Below are positions 16,805-25,032 of a stretch of DNA of 64,000 bases, piece after piece. Made by a program: the position numbers and the translations under genes. The DNA is from an uncultured Gemmiger sp. (GTDB lineage: Bacteria > Bacillota > Clostridia > Oscillospirales > Ruminococcaceae). The notes under the pieces are model-generated. The model was not told the DNA's origin and did not search any database. It saw nothing but the letters and a program-made list of their open reading frames with translations. Position 1 is the first letter of the stretch. The number at the start of each line of letters is the position of its first letter. The DNA lies in assembly GCA_944388125.1 (NCBI GenBank), contig CALXHO010000007.1:1-64000 (forward strand), read 5' to 3'.

Positions 16805-17242
16805 TCACCCCAACAATGGGGCGCAGTCCTCCTCGGTGTAGACCGGGATGCCGTTGGATTTCAGCAGCTCGGCGGTCACTCCGTCGCCTGCAATTTTTGT
16901 ATGGGAAAAGGTCCCGTCATAGATGCTGCCGCTGCCGCAGCTGGGACTTTTGGCCTTGAGCAGGGCTGCCTCACAGCCACACAGCCGGTATAGCCGCAGG
17001 GCCGCCTCGGCGCCTTTGCGGTACTGAGCGGTCACATCGGCGCCCGCCTCGGTGACGACCCGGTCCTGCCGGCGTTCTGCGGGCGGGCGCGGGGTGGAAA
17101 GCCCGCCGTAGATCTCCGGACAGACGGGAATCAGCGTATGTCCGGCCCGGCGCAGTTGTTCCAGCAGTTCAGGGCAAAGGTTGTCCCCGCCGGAATATTT
17201 ACAGGCGATGCCCAAAAGACAGGCACTGACAAGCAGTTTCAT
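16805..17242 (-). CDS. DUF523 family protein
   Basis: A 145-residue protein matching DUF523 over its full length: the N-terminal LLVSACLLGIACKYSGG, then VCPEIYGGLSTPRPP and KSPSCGSGSIYDG. Conserved cysteines (near residues 8, 13, 22, 40, 86, 88 and 99) suggest metal or iron-sulfur binding, but no function is established for the family. The start at 17242 has GAGGA 5 bases upstream; the frame is open 35 codons further without support. It is a single gene, divergent from the rhodanese gene. Confidence 0.85.
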   Translation of the reverse strand: MKLLVSACLLGIACKYSGGDNLCPELLEQLRRAGHTLIPVCPEIYGGLSTPRPPAERRQDRVVTEAGADVTAQYRKGAEAALRLYRLCGCEAALLKAKSPSCGSGSIYDGTFSHTKIAGDGVTAELLKSNGIPVYTEEDCAPLLG

Positions 17243-17415
17243 GGTATCCTCCCTCGGTTGTGTGATCGTATCCAGTATAACAGGATTTTTCCAGGCAGAA
17301 AAGCCCCGGAAGCTTTGTGTCATAGCATCAAGTCCCGCTGCATACAATGAGGATGATACCCCCGTGTCTGCTGTGAAAACGATGGGGGAATCATAAGAAG
17401 GGGAGGAGAGGGACC

Positions 17416-17718
17416 ATGCCGACGATCCAGCCCAGTGAGGCCAGACAACTGTTGGCGGCGGGTGCCGTCGCAGTGGATGTGAGAGAAGAATGGGAATATC
17501 AGGCGGGGCATCTGCCCGGAGCCATCCATCTGCCGCTGGGCAGCCTGGAGAGGTCCGCCGCCCGGATGCTGCCGGACCGAGAGCAAAACCTTGTGGTTTA
17601 CTGTGCCAGCGGCATCCGGTCCGCCCGGGCGGTACGCTGGCTCAAAGCAAACGGCTGGCATCATGTCTGGGACATGGGCAGCCTGACAACATGGCCTTAT
17701 GGAATTGAACACGCCTGA
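17416..17718 (+). CDS. Single-domain rhodanese-like protein
   Basis: A 100-residue stand-alone rhodanese domain. The pattern DVREEWEYQAGHLPGAIHLP (21-40) is typical, and the active-site loop CASGIRS has the catalytic Cys at residue 63. Such proteins carry sulfane sulfur as a Cys persulfide for thiol or sulfur-relay chemistry; the specific acceptor is unknown. AGGGGAGGAG precedes the ATG. It is not in an obvious operon, though the AI-2E-like genes follow on the same strand. Confidence 0.88.
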   Translation: MPTIQPSEARQLLAAGAVAVDVREEWEYQAGHLPGAIHLPLGSLERSAARMLPDREQNLVVYCASGIRSARAVRWLKANGWHHVWDMGSLTTWPYGIEHA

Positions 17719-17729
17719 CTTTCTGTCCC

Positions 17730-17758
17730 TTGCGGCACAGAGAGGAATATATTACAAT
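17730..17758 (+). promoter_or_regulatory. Putative promoter of the first AI-2E-family gene
   Basis: TTGCGG (17730-17735) and TACAAT (17753-17758) spaced by 17 bases; the leader is about 155 bases. Confidence 0.5.
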
Positions 17759-17921
17759 AGGTTTGTATCGGGCGGAATCAGAATTCCACCTGCCGGACCT
17801 GCAAAACAATTTTTGTGGATACCTGGGGAATCCTGCTGCCTTGAATCGTATCCTGTAACAGAACCTTGCCGGATTCAATCCGGCCCCGCCGTATGTTGCG
17901 GCGAGAAAATGGAGGAACGGA

Positions 17922-19082
17922 ATGAAAAAATGGTTGAGCCGGCGACCGGAGATGGTTTCGGACTGGCTTTTTCTCATCATTGCCGGAGTGGCGGCGTATT
18001 TTTTGTTTGAACATCTGCCGGATATCTGGGGCGGCGTCGGCCGGGTACTCGGTATCCTGTCTCCCTTTGCGGGGGCCATCGTCCTGGCCTACCTGCTGGA
18101 TATGCCCACCCGCTTTTTTGCCCGCAAGCTGTTTCGCGGCAAACGCCTCCCGGCCATGATCCTGTCCTACTTGGTGGCCATTCTGGCCATTGTCGTGCTG
18201 GTCAGCCTGGTGGTGCCGCAGCTTGGCGCCAGCATCCGGATGTTCACCACCAATCTTCCCGCCTACGCGGACAATCTGCAGAGCCTGCTGGATATGCTGC
18301 AGGAAAAATTCGGCCTGGATCTCGCCATGGCCAATGAACTGCTGGACGATTCCAGCGAGATGATGTCCCGGATCCTGGGGGCCATTGCCAGCTCCATGCC
18401 GGTGGTCGCCAATTATGCAGCCAACGCCATGGGGAGCGTGGTGACGGTGTTCACAGCAGTGGCTGGCAGCATCTATATGCTTGCCAGCAAGGAAAAGCTT
18501 CTGCACAGCCTGCGCGCTGCGCTGCATGCAGCGGTGCCGCCCCGTGCAGCAAAAAGCGTTCTGGGCGTCTTTTCCATGGCCAACAAGACGTTCAGCAGCT
18601 ATATCGGCGGCCAGATGATCGATGCCCTGCTGGTCGGCATCGAGACATTTGTTCTCATGTCCATTCTGGGCCTGAACTTTGCACCGCTCATCAGTGTGCT
18701 GGTTGGGGTGACCAATATCATTCCGATTTTCGGACCATTCATCGGTGCTGTTCCGGCCACTGTCATTCTGCTTTTTGCCGATCCCATCCAGGCGGTGGAG
18801 TTTGTCATCCTCATCCTGGTGGTGCAGCAGATCGACGGCAATTTCATCGCACCGCGCATTGTGGGCGATGCCATTGGCCTGTCGGGACTTTGGGTGCTGA
18901 TGGCCATTATCCTGGGGGGAGATCTCTTTGGTCTGCCCGGCATGGTGGTGGGCGTGCCGCTGTTCGGCGTGCTGTACACGCTCCTCCGTCAGATGGTGGC
19001 GGCAGGGCTGACCGGCCGGGGCATCGATGCCGAGGGCAATCCATTGCCGCAGGACCCGCCGCTCCCCAAGGAAAAGCACTGA
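17922..19082 (+). CDS. AI-2E family transporter (first tandem copy)
   Basis: A 386-residue polytopic protein of the AI-2E family (YdiK/TqsA/PerM-like), with about seven or eight membrane helices: two near the N terminus (18-65), one at 75-98, a central soluble part with amphipathic helices (100-230), and the C-terminal core with VGVTNIIPIFGPFIGAVPA, QQIDGNFIAPRIVG and GLPGMVVGVPLFGVLY. Despite the family name, members are linked to varied efflux roles including Na+/H+ exchange. The tail is proline-rich and short. The next gene is a paralogue in the same order and strand but with its own promoter. Confidence 0.87.
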   Translation: MKKWLSRRPEMVSDWLFLIIAGVAAYFLFEHLPDIWGGVGRVLGILSPFAGAIVLAYLLDMPTRFFARKLFRGKRLPAMILSYLVAILAIVVLVSLVVPQLGASIRMFTTNLPAYADNLQSLLDMLQEKFGLDLAMANELLDDSSEMMSRILGAIASSMPVVANYAANAMGSVVTVFTAVAGSIYMLASKEKLLHSLRAALHAAVPPRAAKSVLGVFSMANKTFSSYIGGQMIDALLVGIETFVLMSILGLNFAPLISVLVGVTNIIPIFGPFIGAVPATVILLFADPIQAVEFVILILVVQQIDGNFIAPRIVGDAIGLSGLWVLMAIILGGDLFGLPGMVVGVPLFGVLYTLLRQMVAAGLTGRGIDAEGNPLPQDPPLPKEKH

Positions 19083-19105
19083 CACAAAGGTTACAAAAAG
19101 TTTAC

Positions 19106-19134
19106 TTGCACTTGTGGCACAGTCCTACTACAAT
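19106..19134 (+). promoter_or_regulatory. Putative promoter of the second AI-2E-family gene
   Basis: TTGCAC (19106-19111) and TACAAT (19129-19134), 17-base spacer, in the 132-base gap between the paralogues, so each copy can be controlled on its own. Confidence 0.5.
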
Positions 19135-19214
19135 GATAGTGATGGAAAAAGCAGGGGATCAGGGGAAAGGATCCCCCGGAAAGTGCGCTTCGGCGTGAAA
19201 GAGGCAGAATACAA

Positions 19215-20432
19215 ATGGCTGGGAAACTGTGGTTGGATAAAAAACCGGAGACAAACCGGGACTTGCTGGCAATCATTTTTGCCTCTATCCTGTTTTATAT
19301 GGTGCTGCACAGTCTGAACGCAGTGGCAGGGGCAGCGGGCAAGGTTCTGGAGGTGCTGTCGCCTTTTGCCGGGGGCATTGCGCTGGCCTATATTCTGGAC
19401 CCCTTTGTCCGCTGGATGTCCCACTGCATTCTCAAGGACCGAAAGAGCCTGCGCTGGATCGCTATTCTGTCGGCCTATGTGCTGTTTGTGCTTCTCATTG
19501 TGCTGCTGGTATGGTTGATAGTGCCGCAGGTCATTTCCAGTGTGGCGACGCTGGTCACCAGCCTTCCCGGATACATTGAAAATGTGCAGGAAACCCTGCT
19601 CTTTGTCCAGAACACCTATGGGGTCAACCTCCAGGGGCTGATTCTGGCGCTGGACAATTATGAACAGCTGATCGGCCGGGCATACAGCATGGCGGTGGCG
19701 GCCTCGCCGGAGATCGTGGCATATCTGCGGGCGGCGGTCTCCAATGTGGTGACGGTGTTCACGGCGGTGGCCAGCAGTGTCTATATGCTGGCCAGCAAGG
19801 ACAAGCTGCTGCATCAGCTGCGAACCATTGTCCATGCGGTGCTGCCCCGAAACGTGGCGGAAAACACTCTGCGCATCTGCCGGATTGCCAACGAAAACTT
19901 TACCGGCTTTTACGTCGGGCGGGTCATTGATTCCGCCATTGTGGGGGCCATCCTTTTTGTCATCCTGCAAATTTTGGGCATCAGTTTTGCCCCTCTCATC
20001 AGTGTACTTGTGGGTGTGACCAATGTGATCCCGTTTTTCGGCCCCTTCATCGGCGCCATCCCCAGCCTGCTGATCCTGCTCTTTGTCAATCCGCTGCAGG
20101 CGCTGGAATTCCTTGTGATTATCATCTGCCTGCAACAGGTGGACGGCAACTTTATCGGCCCCAAGATCCTCGGCCGCTCCATCGGCATCTCGGCACTCTG
20201 GGTGCTGTTTGCCGTTGTGCTGGGCGGAAATCTTTTCGGTCTGGTGGGGATGATCATGGGTGTGCCGCTCTTTGCCACCCTGTACGGCCTGGCCGGGGAA
20301 CTGATCCGGTGGTGCCTTGATCTCCGTGGTGTTGATGCGGAGGGAGTGCGCATTGCCCGGGAAGAGGATGACCTGGAGGCTGTGCATATCCAAGGGGATG
20401 AGGATGCCTCCCAGGAGGTCCCCCGGTCCTGA
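19215..20432 (+). CDS. AI-2E family transporter (second tandem copy)
   Basis: A 405-residue paralogue of the preceding protein, with the same helix order and the same core motifs (VGVTNVIPFFGPFIGAIP, QQVDGNFIGPKILG, GLVGMIMGVPLFATLY) but a different central region and a longer acidic C-terminal tail (about 365-405). The two are clearly related yet well diverged, so the duplication is old. SD support is modest (GAAAGAGG about 13 bases before the ATG). Substrate unknown. Confidence 0.87.
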   Translation: MAGKLWLDKKPETNRDLLAIIFASILFYMVLHSLNAVAGAAGKVLEVLSPFAGGIALAYILDPFVRWMSHCILKDRKSLRWIAILSAYVLFVLLIVLLVWLIVPQVISSVATLVTSLPGYIENVQETLLFVQNTYGVNLQGLILALDNYEQLIGRAYSMAVAASPEIVAYLRAAVSNVVTVFTAVASSVYMLASKDKLLHQLRTIVHAVLPRNVAENTLRICRIANENFTGFYVGRVIDSAIVGAILFVILQILGISFAPLISVLVGVTNVIPFFGPFIGAIPSLLILLFVNPLQALEFLVIIICLQQVDGNFIGPKILGRSIGISALWVLFAVVLGGNLFGLVGMIMGVPLFATLYGLAGELIRWCLDLRGVDAEGVRIAREEDDLEAVHIQGDEDASQEVPRS

Positions 20433-20452
20433 CAAATACTTCTCAACAAACC

Positions 20453-20491
20453 AAAATGCCCCCGCAGGAGATTCTCCTGCGGGGGCATTTG
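20453..20491. terminator. Bidirectional intrinsic terminator
   Basis: A nearly perfect 17-base inverted repeat (AAATGCCCCCGCAGGAG / CTCCTGCGGGGGCATTT) with a three-base loop, between the convergent AI-2E-like and suf genes. Confidence 0.9.
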
Positions 20492-20500
20492 ACGTATCTG

Positions 20501-21418
20501 TTATTTCAGGAAGCCATTGACGATCTGTTCCTCGGCCTGCTGTTCGGTCAGACCCAGAGTCATCAGCTTGATCAGCTGCTCACCGGCAATCTTGCCGATG
20601 GCGGCTTCGTGGATCAGGCTGGCGTCCACGCTGTTGGCGGTCAGCTGGGGGCTTGCCAGGACACAGGCGTCGTCCATGATGATGGCGTCGCACTCGCTGT
20701 GGCCGGCGCAGGCGCAGTTGCCGTTGATGCGGCTGATGAACTCCTGACGGCTGTGATCCTTGGCAACGCTGCGGCTGATGATATTGGCGGAAGAACCCTC
20801 ACCGTTCATGTCGACGACAAAATCAGTGACGGCGTTCTGCTCGCCGGTGGTCATGATCTTTTCCCGCACCACCAGGCTGGCACCTGCGGCCAGGTCGCCG
20901 CTGGTCTTGCGGATAGTGTCGTCGATGCCGGCAATCTGGGTGGTCTCCATCTCCATCTGGGCACCTTCCTCCAGGTGAACGATGGTGGTGGGATTCATCA
21001 CGCGCTTGCTGGTGGCGTCGCCCTCGCCGTAATGCTTCTCCACATAGCGGAGCTTGGCGTTCTTGGCAAGGTAGAAGGTATGGATGCCGTCGTGCTCGGA
21101 ATCGCCGCCGCAGTTGTGAATGCCGCAGCCCGCAATGATGGTGACGTCGGCGCCTTCGCCGATGTGGAAATCGTTGTAGACCAGATCCTTAAGGCCGGCC
21201 TTGCTGATGATGACCGGAATGTGTACGCTCTCATTCTTGGTGCCGGGCTTGATGTAAATGTCAATGCCGGGCTTGTCGGTCTTGGTCACGATGTCAATGT
21301 TTGCCGTGGTATGGCGGCCATCCAGCTGGCCGTTGGCACGGATATTGTAGGCGCCGACGGGCAGACTGTCCAGCTCGGCGACTTCCTTCAGAAGATTCTT
21401 TTCAATGGCGTCCAACAT
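20501..21418 (-). CDS. Short SufB/SufD-family scaffold protein
   Basis: A 305-residue SufBD-fold protein of Fe-S cluster assembly. The beta-helix core is visible in the repeated pattern of strands, with the conserved late segments EGSSANIISRSVAKDHSRQE, HSECDAIIMDDACVLASPQL and EAAIGKIAGEQLIKLMTLGL. It is far shorter than SufB (about 465-495 residues), lacking the N-terminal part. Candidate ligand residues include CGIHNCGG and the Cys of CACAGHSEC. It follows sufC with a TGATG overlap, so the two are coupled; no sufS, sufU or sufD is nearby. This fits the minimal two-gene SUF (SmsCB-like) systems of anaerobes. Start at 21418 set by the overlap. Confidence 0.85.
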   Translation of the reverse strand: MLDAIEKNLLKEVAELDSLPVGAYNIRANGQLDGRHTTANIDIVTKTDKPGIDIYIKPGTKNESVHIPVIISKAGLKDLVYNDFHIGEGADVTIIAGCGIHNCGGDSEHDGIHTFYLAKNAKLRYVEKHYGEGDATSKRVMNPTTIVHLEEGAQMEMETTQIAGIDDTIRKTSGDLAAGASLVVREKIMTTGEQNAVTDFVVDMNGEGSSANIISRSVAKDHSRQEFISRINGNCACAGHSECDAIIMDDACVLASPQLTANSVDASLIHEAAIGKIAGEQLIKLMTLGLTEQQAEEQIVNGFLK

Positions 21419-22158
21419 CAGGCACGCACCCCCTCTACTTTGTCGGCCAGGACGCTGCATGCAGCGGAACCGGCGTCGGCGCTGCCCAGAATGGCGGGCA
21501 GGATCTCATCACGGCTGCCGATCTTGTCGATGCCGCCGTTTTTCACCACGACGATCTTGTCGGCAATGTTCAGGATGCGCTCCTGGTGGCTGATGATCAA
21601 AATGCTGCCGCGGGTCTGCTCGTACATTTTCTCAAACACGCGGATCAGGTTCTGGAAGCTCCACAGGTCGATACCTGCTTCCGGCTCGTCAAAGACGGAC
21701 AGTTTGGAACCCCGGGCCAGGACCATGGCAATCTCAATGCGCTTGAGCTCGCCGCCCGACAGGCTGGCGTTGACCTCGCGGTCCACATAGTCCCGGGCGC
21801 ACAGGCCCACCTCGCTGAGATAGTTGCAGGCCTCGGTGACCGAGGTGTTCTTGCCGGCGGCCAGGCTGAGCAGATCCTTGACCTGCAGGCCCTTGAAGCG
21901 TACCGGCTGCTGGAAAGCATAGCTGATGCCCAGATTGGCGCGGTCGGTGATGCTCATGTTGGTGATGTCCTGCCCGTCAAACAGGATGCGGCCGGATGTG
22001 GGCTTGTAAATGCCCGCAATGACCTTGGCCAGCGTGGACTTGCCGCCGCCGTTGGGACCGGTCACGGCGACAAAGCGCTCATTGACCGTCAGGCTGACGT
22101 CGTGCAGAATCTCCTTGTTATCGTCGGTTTCAAAACCGATGTGTTGAAGTTCAAGCAT
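21418..22158 (-). CDS. sufC: SufC-family ABC ATPase of Fe-S cluster assembly
   Basis: A 246-residue ABC ATPase with Walker A GPNGGGKS (34-41), the signature LSGGELKRIEIAMVLARG and Walker B KLSVFDEPEAGIDLW, the last typical of SufC rather than transport ATPases; there is no membrane partner. It drives conformational changes in the SufB/D scaffold encoded next. The ATG at 22158 is preceded by GGAGGGAG and is where homology starts, although the frame is open 50 codons upstream. A promoter lies at 22294-22322. The pair is the only SUF gene set in the window. Confidence 0.88.
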   Translation of the reverse strand: MLELQHIGFETDDNKEILHDVSLTVNERFVAVTGPNGGGKSTLAKVIAGIYKPTSGRILFDGQDITNMSITDRANLGISYAFQQPVRFKGLQVKDLLSLAAGKNTSVTEACNYLSEVGLCARDYVDREVNASLSGGELKRIEIAMVLARGSKLSVFDEPEAGIDLWSFQNLIRVFEKMYEQTRGSILIISHQERILNIADKIVVVKNGGIDKIGSRDEILPAILGSADAGSAACSVLADKVEGVRA

Positions 22159-22293
22159 TGATCTCCCTCCGAAACGATGGTAAATGCCGTCTGTTACAGC
22201 AGAAAAAACGGCAATATGCAAATTCAGTATGCCACGAAAACCATTCGCAGAAACGGCGGGGAAAGCTCTTCCGCCTTTTTTCGCGGCAACGAC

Positions 22294-22322
22294 ATTATAG
22301 CACGACAAGAGAGAAAGTACAA
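22294..22322 (-). promoter_or_regulatory. Promoter of sufC-sufB
   Basis: On the minus strand TTGTAC (22317-22322) and a perfect TATAAT (22294-22299) with a 17-base spacer, about 135 bases before sufC. I see no clear IscR/SufR-type palindrome. Confidence 0.65.
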
Positions 22323-22429
22323 GTATTCATATCAAAAAAGTATGATATATTTCTACAAACAGATCTTCATCATGAGGGACGGAGTCTGAAAAAGGTGCCG
22401 GCAGGGCAGTATTTAGGCAAAATCCAAGC

Positions 22430-22458
22430 TTGACATCAGGAATTCAGAGTGCTAATAT
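22430..22458 (+). promoter_or_regulatory. Promoter of the T-box/asnB transcript
   Basis: A perfect TTGACA (22430-22435) and TAATAT (22453-22458), 17-base spacer, just before the T-box leader. Confidence 0.75.
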
Positions 22459-22474
22459 GTTAAACATCCAAAGG

Positions 22475-22772
22475 CAATGAACGGGAAAAGTACCGTCAAA
22501 CAGGCCGCCGCACAGAGAGCCCGACAACTGCTGCAAGCCGGGACGGAGCCTTGATGGGAAAGAACACCCGCCAGCCGCAAACGGAACCCGCGTTTTATGA
22601 CGCGGCAGTATGGGCGCCGCAGGCCGTGCGTTATAACGGCAGCGTTTCAAAGGTGAACGTAAAATCGAGGGGATCGTGCGGCCATTTCGCACGATAATTT
22701 AGGTGGCACCGCGGATCAGTCAGACAGTGATTCGTCCTAATTGCAAGAGGGACGAATGACTGTCTGTTTTTT
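22475..22772 (+). promoter_or_regulatory. T-box riboswitch, probably tRNA-Asn responsive
   Basis: A leader of about 300 bases ends with the conserved T-box AGGTGGCACCGCGG (22701-22714), followed by a strong terminator. Upstream are an AGTA element (near 22485) and AGAGAG (near 22526) of stem I. The candidate specifier is AAC (22563-22565, followed by A), an Asn codon, and the antiterminator bulge reads TGGC, which pairs with an acceptor end GCCA, i.e. discriminator G as in tRNA-Asn. The gene controlled is asparagine synthase. Uncharged tRNA would stabilise the antiterminator and turn the gene on. I assigned the specifier by eye, so it is less certain than the T-box itself. Confidence 0.85.
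22721..22772 (+). terminator. Regulated terminator of the T-box leader
   Basis: CAGACAGTGATTCGTCC pairs with GGGACGAATGACTGTCTG (one mismatch or bulge), followed by six T. It is mutually exclusive with the T-box antiterminator at its 5' arm. Confidence 0.85.
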
Positions 22773-22843
22773 ATGTCCGTCCCTCCCGAGTTTTGGTGGG
22801 CCCGGCACAGAGCCGGGCCGAGAATGGGAAGGAGAGCCGCCAT

Positions 22844-24424
22844 ATGTGTTGTATCATGGGGTATGCCGGACGGGATCTGTCCCGGCAGGAATTTGAGTCG
22901 TATCTGCTGCGCACCGCCTCCCGCGGGCCGGATGATCACCGCGTCGTCGAGACTGAGTTCGGCCTTCTGGGCTTCGGGCGTCTTGCCATCATGGGCCTGA
23001 CGGAGGAGGGCATGCAGCCCTTCTTCCGGGGGGCCGACTGCGTGGCCTGCAACGGCGAGCTGTACGGTTTCCGCCCGGTGAAAAAGGAGCTGGAGGCCGA
23101 GGGCTATACCTTTGCCTCCGACTCCGACTGCGAGATCATTCTGCCGCTGTACTACAAGTATGGCCTGGAGATGTTCTCCCATCTGGACGCTGAGTTTGCC
23201 ATGATCCTCTACGACAGCCGCCGTAAGTGGCTCATCGCTGCCCGGGATCCCATCGGCATCCGCCCGCTGTTCTATGGTTACAGCGAATCCGGCGCCATCG
23301 CCTTTGCTTCCGAGGCAAAGAACCTGGTGGGCCTGGTCAAGAAGATATATCCGTTCCCCATCGGCAGCTACTACTGCAACGGCCGTTTTGTGCGCTACTG
23401 TGATATTGCGGATACCCCCGCCTATAACCGGGATTCCATGCCCGAAATTCTGACGAACATCCGGGAAAAGCTGGTGGCCGGCGTGGACAAGCGCCTGGAC
23501 GCCGACGCCCCCGTGGGCTTCCTGCTGTCGGGCGGACTGGACTCCAGCCTGGTCTGCGCCATCGCGGCCAAAAAGCTGAACAAACCCATCCGCACCTTTG
23601 CCATCGGCATGAACACCGACGCCATCGACCTCAAGTATGCCCGCCAGACGGCGGACTACCTGGGGGCCGACCACACCGAGGTCATCATTGACCGGGACAA
23701 GGTCATCGCCTCCCTGGAAGAAGTGGTGGCCATGCTGGGCACCTGGGACATCACCACCATCCGTGCATCGGTGGGCATGTATCTGGTCTGCAAGTATATC
23801 CACGAGCACACCGATATCCGGGTTTTGCTCACCGGTGAGATCTCGGACGAATTGTTCGGCTACAAATATACCGACTTTGCTCCCAGCGCCGCGGCCTTCC
23901 AGGCTGAGAGCCAGAAGCGCATCCGGGAACTGTTCATGTACGATGTGCTGCGTGCCGACCGTTCCATCAGTGTCAACAGCCTGGAGGCCCGGGTGCCTTT
24001 CGGTGACCTGGATTTTGTCCGTTACGTCATGTCCATCGACCCGGCGCGCAAACTGAACACCTACGGCAAGGGCAAGTATCTGCTGCGCAAGGCCTTTGAG
24101 GGCGACTGGCTGCCTGAAAACATTCTCTGGCGTGAGAAGGCAGCTTTCTCTGATGCGGTGGGACACTCCATGGTGGACGACATCAAGGAATACGCTGAGT
24201 CCCTATACACCGATCAGGAGTTTGCCGAGAAGGCCGGCCGCTACACCTACGCCCGCCCCTTCACCAAGGAAAGCCTGCTCTATCGTGAACTGTTCGAGAA
24301 ATACTATCCCGGCCAGGCGGAAATGATTGTGGATTACTGGATGCCCAACCGTGCATGGCCGGGCTGCGACGTGGACGACCCGTCCGCCCGCGTGCTCAAA
24401 AACTACGGCGATTCCGGCAAGTGA
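22844..24424 (+). CDS. asnB: Asparagine synthase (glutamine-hydrolysing)
   Basis: A 526-residue two-domain enzyme. The N-terminal class II glutaminase domain begins with the Cys2 nucleophile (MCCIMGYAG) and includes SRGPDDH, CNGELYGF and SDCEII; the C-terminal synthetase domain has the PP-loop SGGLDSS (229-235), GEISDELFGYKYT and ARVPFGDLDF. It makes Asn from Asp, Gln and ATP. The start at 22844 is required to put Cys at position 2 and has GGAGAG upstream; the frame is open 17 codons further. A T-box leader with Asn features precedes it, so it is induced on Asn shortage. The GNAT gene follows 27 bases later. Confidence 0.93.
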   Translation: MCCIMGYAGRDLSRQEFESYLLRTASRGPDDHRVVETEFGLLGFGRLAIMGLTEEGMQPFFRGADCVACNGELYGFRPVKKELEAEGYTFASDSDCEIILPLYYKYGLEMFSHLDAEFAMILYDSRRKWLIAARDPIGIRPLFYGYSESGAIAFASEAKNLVGLVKKIYPFPIGSYYCNGRFVRYCDIADTPAYNRDSMPEILTNIREKLVAGVDKRLDADAPVGFLLSGGLDSSLVCAIAAKKLNKPIRTFAIGMNTDAIDLKYARQTADYLGADHTEVIIDRDKVIASLEEVVAMLGTWDITTIRASVGMYLVCKYIHEHTDIRVLLTGEISDELFGYKYTDFAPSAAAFQAESQKRIRELFMYDVLRADRSISVNSLEARVPFGDLDFVRYVMSIDPARKLNTYGKGKYLLRKAFEGDWLPENILWREKAAFSDAVGHSMVDDIKEYAESLYTDQEFAEKAGRYTYARPFTKESLLYRELFEKYYPGQAEMIVDYWMPNRAWPGCDVDDPSARVLKNYGDSGK

Positions 24425-24451
24425 TCGCCGCCGGAAAAGAGGAAATATCCC

Positions 24452-24946
24452 GTGGAAATCCGTAAAGCCACCCAACAAGATCTGCCCGCTCTCATGGATA
24501 TTTTTGACCGGGCGCGCCGTTTCATGGCGCAGACCGGGAACCCCACCCAGTGGAGGCCTGATTACCCCGGCCTTGCCCTGATGGAACAGCAGATCGCCCA
24601 GGGCGTCTGCTATGTCTGCACCGGGCAGGGCAGGGTGGAGGGCACCTTCTGCCTCATTTTCGGCCCCGATCCCACCTATGCGGTGATCGAGGACGGCGCC
24701 TGGCCGGACGATGCTCCCTATGCCACCATCCACCGCCTTGCGTCTGCAGGGCGCGTGCATGGGATCGCGGAGACCTGCATCCGGTGGTGCGCCGGACAGT
24801 CCCATACGCTGCGGGCCGACACCCATGCCGACAACAAGGTGATGCAGCATCTGCTGGAGAAAAACGGATTTGTCCGCTGCGGGATTATCCACCTGGCAAA
24901 CGGCAGTCCTCGCCTGGCCTACTGGCGTGGCGAACCATCCCGCTGA
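24452..24946 (+). CDS. GNAT-family N-acetyltransferase
   Basis: A 164-residue protein with the GNAT fold: an N-terminal EIRKATQQDLPALMDIFDRAR, a central strand pair, and a C-terminal TLRADTHADNKVMQHLLEKNGFVRCGI that matches the motif A/B region. The expected acetyl-CoA pyrophosphate loop (Q/R-x-x-G-x-G/A) is weak here (SAGRVHGIA, about 108-116), so substrate and even activity are uncertain. It starts at GTG with GAGGAA upstream and sits 27 bases after asnB, probably on the same T-box-controlled transcript. Confidence 0.8.
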   Translation: MEIRKATQQDLPALMDIFDRARRFMAQTGNPTQWRPDYPGLALMEQQIAQGVCYVCTGQGRVEGTFCLIFGPDPTYAVIEDGAWPDDAPYATIHRLASAGRVHGIAETCIRWCAGQSHTLRADTHADNKVMQHLLEKNGFVRCGIIHLANGSPRLAYWRGEPSR

Positions 24947-24957
24947 GTCCAACCAAA

Positions 24958-25006
24958 GAAGCCCCCTCCGGAACCTGTTTTGAAACAGGCCCGGAGGGGG
25001 CTTTTG
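24958..25006. terminator. Bidirectional intrinsic terminator
   Basis: AAGCCCCCTCCGG pairs with CCGGAGGGGGCTT, with a nested CCTGTTTTGAAACAGG hairpin. It lies between the convergent GNAT and malQ genes. Confidence 0.9.
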
Positions 25007-25032
25007 CCGTCTAGCATGCCATGGGAATAATT

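Noticed and set aside
16643..16993. A 116-codon plus-strand frame between the ricin-domain gene and DUF523
   Set aside because: It has no SD and its second half is antisense to the well-supported DUF523 gene.
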